The notes below the pieces were generated by a model. It ran no database searches. It saw only the letters and a list, made by a program, of their open reading frames with translations, and was not told the origin of the DNA. From Clostridiaceae bacterium (GTDB lineage: Bacteria > Bacillota > Clostridia > UBA1212 > DUPL01), in the NCBI GenBank assembly GCA_012838385.1, contig DUPL01000038.1:1-36728 (forward strand): 36,728 bases of DNA. Reading direction: 5' to 3'. How positions within the stretch are numbered: position 1 is the first letter of the stretch; every line of letters begins with the position of its first letter. The translations under genes and the position numbers were made by a program. Of the stretch, positions 33,632-36,728 are shown piece after piece.

Positions 33632-36304
33632 ATGAGTGAAAACGCTTCCGATTTAAAAGGAAAAGTACTTCAAGTTGATATTGAACAGGAAATGAGGAGC
33701 TCGTTCATTGAATACGCAATGAGTGTAATCGTAGACCGTGCTCTGCCTGATGTCAGGGATGGTCTGAAGCCTGTTCACAGACGTATATTATACTCTATGT
33801 ACGAGCAGGGTTTTACCCCTGACAAGGCGTACAGAAAAAGTGCCAAAATTGTTGGTGACGTAATGGGTAAATATCACCCACATGGTGATGCTGCGATATA
33901 TGATAGTTTGGTTCGTCTTGCGCAGGATTTTTCAATGCGATATGTTTTGATAGATGGCAAGGGTAACTTTGGTTCAAGAGACGGAGATCCTCCAGCTGCC
34001 CAGAGGTATACTGAGGCCAGGTTGGAAAAAATCTCAATGGAGATGCTTTCGGAAATCAACAAGAATACTGTTGATTTCAGGCCTAACTATGACGAGCACG
34101 AAGTTGAGCCTACTGTTCTTCCTGCTAGATTTCCAAATCTTCTAGTCAATGGTTCCCACGGTATTGCCGTTGGTATGGCCACAAACATACCTCCTCACAA
34201 TCTGGGAGAGGTTATTGACGGAATAGTGCATGTTATTGACAATCCCGATACAACAATTGATGAACTCATGCAGTTTATAAAAGGTCCTGACTTCCCAACA
34301 GGGGCCAATATTCTTGGAGTACAGGGCATAAGGCAGACCTACAGGACTGGCAGGGGTAGAATAATTGTCAGAGCCGAGGCGACCATTGAGGAAATGAAGA
34401 ACGGCAGACAGGCAATTATTGTGACCGAACTGCCATACATGGTTAACAATGCAAGGCTTGTTGAAAGAATTGCCGAACTTATAAAAGACAAGAGAATAGA
34501 TGGTATTAGTGACTTGCGCGACGAATACGGAAAGGAAGGTATCCGTATTGTTATCGAACTCAAACGTGAGGCAAATGCGAATATTGTTTTGAATCAACTG
34601 TACAAATATACTTCAATGCAGGAATCCTTCAATGCCAACATGCTTGCCATTGTTCCTATTAGAGGACAGAACGACAAGTATGAGCCGAAGGTTCTTAATT
34701 TGAGGGAAGCCATTGACTATTATATAGAACATCAGGTTGATGTGGTTCGTAGAAGAACCGAATACGACCTTGAAAAAGCACTTGACAGAGCTCATATTTT
34801 GGAAGGTACACTTTTGGCCCTTGACCATATAGACGAGGTAATCAACATTATTCGTTCGTCCAGAACGGAACAGATTGCCAAGGAAGGCCTTATGGCAAGG
34901 TTTGACTTTACAGAAAGACAGGCTCAATATATTGTAGACCTCAGGCTGGGTAGATTGACAGGTCTGGAGAGAGAAAAGATTCTCGCTGAGTACGAGGAAA
35001 AGAAAAAGGAAATTGCAAGATACCGCGAGATTCTTTCGAGCGAATACAATATTCTTCAGGTTGTAAAAGAAGAATTGTTGGTTATAAAAAACAAGTTTGC
35101 TGACGAGAGAAGGACTAAAATAGTTCCTTATGAAGGCGAAATTGATATTGAGGACCTGATTCACGAGCAGGAAGTCGCAATAACATTGACTCATTTTGGT
35201 TACGTGAAGAGAACCAGTGCCGACACATACAAGGCTCAAAAACGCGGAGGCAAGGGTATAGCAGGTCTCAGCACCAGGGAAAACGACTTTGTAAAACACC
35301 TGATTATTACTTCTTCTCACAATATTCTGTTGTTCTTTACGAACTTTGGCAAAGTTTATTCTCTGAAGGGATATGAGATACCTGATGCGGGAAGAACTGC
35401 AAAGGGATTGCCAATTGTGAATCTTCTGCAGTTGGATCCCGAGGAGAGGGTGGAAACGGTCATACCCATAACCGACTTTGACGAAGGTAGCTATCTTGTC
35501 ATGGCCACAAGGAAAGGTCTTGTGAAGAAAACAAAGCTTGCCGAGTATAAGAATATAAGAAAGAGTGGTCTTATAGCCATTGCTTTGCGCGAGGAGGACG
35601 AACTTATAGGAGCAAGTCTTGTTAATGAAGGCGAGGATACTGTTCTTGTAACCTCAAGGGGCATGTGTATAAGGTTTAACCAGGACAATGTAAGAGCAAC
35701 CGGCAGGGCTTCCATGGGAGTCAAAGGTATTACCTTGCGAAAAGGAGACAGGGTAATTGGCATGGAGGTTACAAGTTCAGAATCAAACGGAACACTGTTG
35801 GTTATTTCTGATAGAGGATTTGGCAAGAGAACTGAAATAAGTGAGTACAAGACTCAGATGAGAGGCGGACTTGGTATAATCACATACAAGCCTACGAAAG
35901 CTACCGGATTGCTTACTGGTATGATGATTGTTGATGATGAAGACGATATTATGCTAATAACTAGCGAAGGAACAATTATTCGCATTCATGTTTCTGAGAT
36001 TAGCATTCTTGGTCGTGCGACAAAGGGTGTCAGGTTGATGAGGACCAACGACAACAATCTGATAGTTGGTTGTGCTAAGACGGAGAGGGATGATCAGGAG
36101 GAAGTTGGGCAGGTGGAGGAATTGTCTGAGGAAGATGAGAATGACGAAGAACTCCTGGTAGATGAAAATGAGGATGAGTTTGAAGAAGTGGAAGAAGATG
36201 TCGAAGAAGATTTTGAGGATTCTTCTGAAGATAAGTCTATTGACAATAATCTTCAGAAACTTCTTGACGACATGGATAAGCTTGAACCGGATAACGAGGA
36301 GTAA
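33632..36304 (+). CDS. gyrA: DNA gyrase subunit A
   Basis: An 890-residue protein. The winged-helix/tower core has catalytic Tyr126 in AQRYTEARL. The C-terminal beta-pinwheel has a GyrA box QKRGGKG (canonical QRRGGKG), which marks it as gyrase rather than ParC. At the quinolone-contact position the sequence is HGDAAIYD, with Ala87 where E. coli has Ser83. Residues 818-890 form an acidic tail in which about half the residues are Asp or Glu. AAAGGAG lies 13 bases before the ATG, a slightly long spacing. It has its own promoter and a terminator at 36347-36381, and sits directly before an rRNA operon. Confidence 0.97.
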   Translation: MSENASDLKGKVLQVDIEQEMRSSFIEYAMSVIVDRALPDVRDGLKPVHRRILYSMYEQGFTPDKAYRKSAKIVGDVMGKYHPHGDAAIYDSLVRLAQDFSMRYVLIDGKGNFGSRDGDPPAAQRYTEARLEKISMEMLSEINKNTVDFRPNYDEHEVEPTVLPARFPNLLVNGSHGIAVGMATNIPPHNLGEVIDGIVHVIDNPDTTIDELMQFIKGPDFPTGANILGVQGIRQTYRTGRGRIIVRAEATIEEMKNGRQAIIVTELPYMVNNARLVERIAELIKDKRIDGISDLRDEYGKEGIRIVIELKREANANIVLNQLYKYTSMQESFNANMLAIVPIRGQNDKYEPKVLNLREAIDYYIEHQVDVVRRRTEYDLEKALDRAHILEGTLLALDHIDEVINIIRSSRTEQIAKEGLMARFDFTERQAQYIVDLRLGRLTGLEREKILAEYEEKKKEIARYREILSSEYNILQVVKEELLVIKNKFADERRTKIVPYEGEIDIEDLIHEQEVAITLTHFGYVKRTSADTYKAQKRGGKGIAGLSTRENDFVKHLIITSSHNILLFFTNFGKVYSLKGYEIPDAGRTAKGLPIVNLLQLDPEERVETVIPITDFDEGSYLVMATRKGLVKKTKLAEYKNIRKSGLIAIALREEDELIGASLVNEGEDTVLVTSRGMCIRFNQDNVRATGRASMGVKGITLRKGDRVIGMEVTSSESNGTLLVISDRGFGKRTEISEYKTQMRGGLGIITYKPTKATGLLTGMMIVDDEDDIMLITSEGTIIRIHVSEISILGRATKGVRLMRTNDNNLIVGCAKTERDDQEEVGQVEELSEEDENDEELLVDENEDEFEEVEEDVEEDFEDSSEDKSIDNNLQKLLDDMDKLEPDNEE

Positions 36305-36346
36305 CATTCTTCGGTTAACAATCATATATATAATAGGATTGATTAT

Positions 36347-36381
36347 AAAGGTGCGTTATTCCGCACCTTTAAAATTTTTTT
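36347..36381 (+). terminator. Terminator after gyrA
   Basis: AAAGGTGCG (36347-36355), a short loop and CGCACCTTT (36362-36370), then AAAA and a run of seven T's. The T-run is slightly displaced from the stem. Confidence 0.75.
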
Positions 36382-36400
36382 GAATTGGAAATAATTACAC

Positions 36401-36429
36401 TTGATTTAACTTTACTTTTATATTATAGT
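36401..36429 (+). promoter_or_regulatory. Candidate upstream rRNA promoter (P1)
   Basis: TTGATT (36401-36406), 17 bases, TATAGT (36424-36429). It is the weaker of two tandem candidates in front of the 16S gene. Confidence 0.45.
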
Positions 36430-36496
36430 TGTAAGTCCGGTTGGAAACACAGAAAAATGGAATTATTACTTCAAAAAAATACCATGAAAAAAAGTG

Positions 36497-36525
36497 TTGA
36501 CAACAGATTCTGATTGTGATAGAAT
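36497..36525 (+). promoter_or_regulatory. Main rRNA operon promoter (P2)
   Basis: TTGACA (36497-36502), 17 bases, TAGAAT (36520-36525), preceded by two A-tracts (about 36474-36493) that resemble an UP element. The start would be near 36532. Confidence 0.8.
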
Positions 36526-36696
36526 CAATAATTGTCGCCCGTTCTTGAGGAACAAGAGCAAAAGGGCTACAATAGCACCTAGAAAACTGAACAATGTACT
36601 TTATCATGTAACTCGTTTAATTCTTATGAGTTAATTTAGAAACAAGCCAGTTAAACTGGAAACGTAAAGAGCTAACAAATTTTTAGTTTGAAGATA
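36526..36696 (+). other. rRNA operon leader
   Basis: An untranslated leader between P2 and the 16S gene. It contains the GAAAACTGAACAA motif (about 36590) that recurs in Firmicutes rRNA leaders and a CCAGTT-A-AACTGG hairpin (36647-36659). These probably serve antitermination and 16S 5' processing (inference). Together with 36305-36525, this gene-free stretch holds only the gyrA terminator, two promoters and this leader. Confidence 0.6.
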
Positions 36697-36728
36697 TAAA
36701 CTGAGAGTTTGATCCTGGCTCAGGACGA
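36697..36728 (+). rRNA. rrs: 16S ribosomal RNA, 5' end only
   Basis: The conserved 5' segment GAGTTTGATCCTGGCTCAG is at 36705-36723, followed by GACGA. Counting eight bases back, as in E. coli, puts the mature 5' end near 36697. The gene continues beyond the window. Confidence 0.93.

Noticed and set aside
34613-35320. 235-codon open frame antisense to gyrA
   Set aside because: A shadow of the gyrA coding sequence, with no RBS or family resemblance.

Overview
The window is an origin-of-replication neighbourhood from a low-GC Gram-positive bacterium of the class Clostridia. Three things support this: the Firmicutes gene order rnpA-rpmH / dnaA-oriC-dnaN-S4-recF-remB-gyrB, the soj/spo0J and noc pair with perfect parS sites, and AT-rich sigma-A promoters with strong GGAGG ribosome binding sites. 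The gene content would suit a cellulolytic clostridium of the Acetivibrio/Ruminiclostridium type. That genus-level guess is inference.

Layout. Positions 1-3.7 kb: the 3' end of a DUF3842 gene, a translationally coupled pair (ECF transporter S component plus a uridine-kinase-like enzyme), and a surface-anchored GH99-like glycoside hydrolase. Positions 3.9-6.8 kb: citrate synthase, a DUF438/hemerythrin/PAS sensor protein and tRNA-Ser(UGA). Positions 6.9-9.2 kb: DUF4446, parB, soj and three perfect parS sites. Positions 9.2-15.6 kb: gyrB, remB, recF, an S4 protein, dnaN, oriC and dnaA. Positions 16-23.5 kb: rpmH, rnpA, yidD, yidC, jag, mnmE, mnmG, rsmG and noc. At 23.6 kb lies a catalytically degenerate REP-associated transposase-like gene. 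Positions 24.3-33.4 kb: a complete streptococcal-style fatty acid operon (MarR regulator, fabH, fabK, fabD, fabG, fabF, accB, fabZ, accC, accD, accA). Positions 33.6-36.3 kb: gyrA. The window ends at the promoters, leader and first ~32 bases of a 16S rRNA gene.

How it works together. oriC sits at about 14.0-14.26 kb. Nearly everything to its left is on the minus strand and everything to its right on the plus strand, so transcription runs with the outgoing forks. DnaA boxes and a DnaA-trio array lie between dnaA and dnaN. ParB/Soj and the parS sites 5-7 kb away would organise and segregate the new origins. Noc carries the altered DNA-recognition residues of its family.

Most of the window is well-understood housekeeping DNA, and I see no clear new multi-gene system, CRISPR array, prophage or intact insertion sequence. 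The most unusual points are a parS site built into the gyrB terminator hairpin, a domesticated-looking RAYT protein that has lost its HUH histidines, the S-component/kinase pair, three phased TGTCGAA repeats upstream of the noc promoter, an NBS-like palindrome inside noc, and a GyrA with alanine at the quinolone-contact serine plus a long acidic tail.
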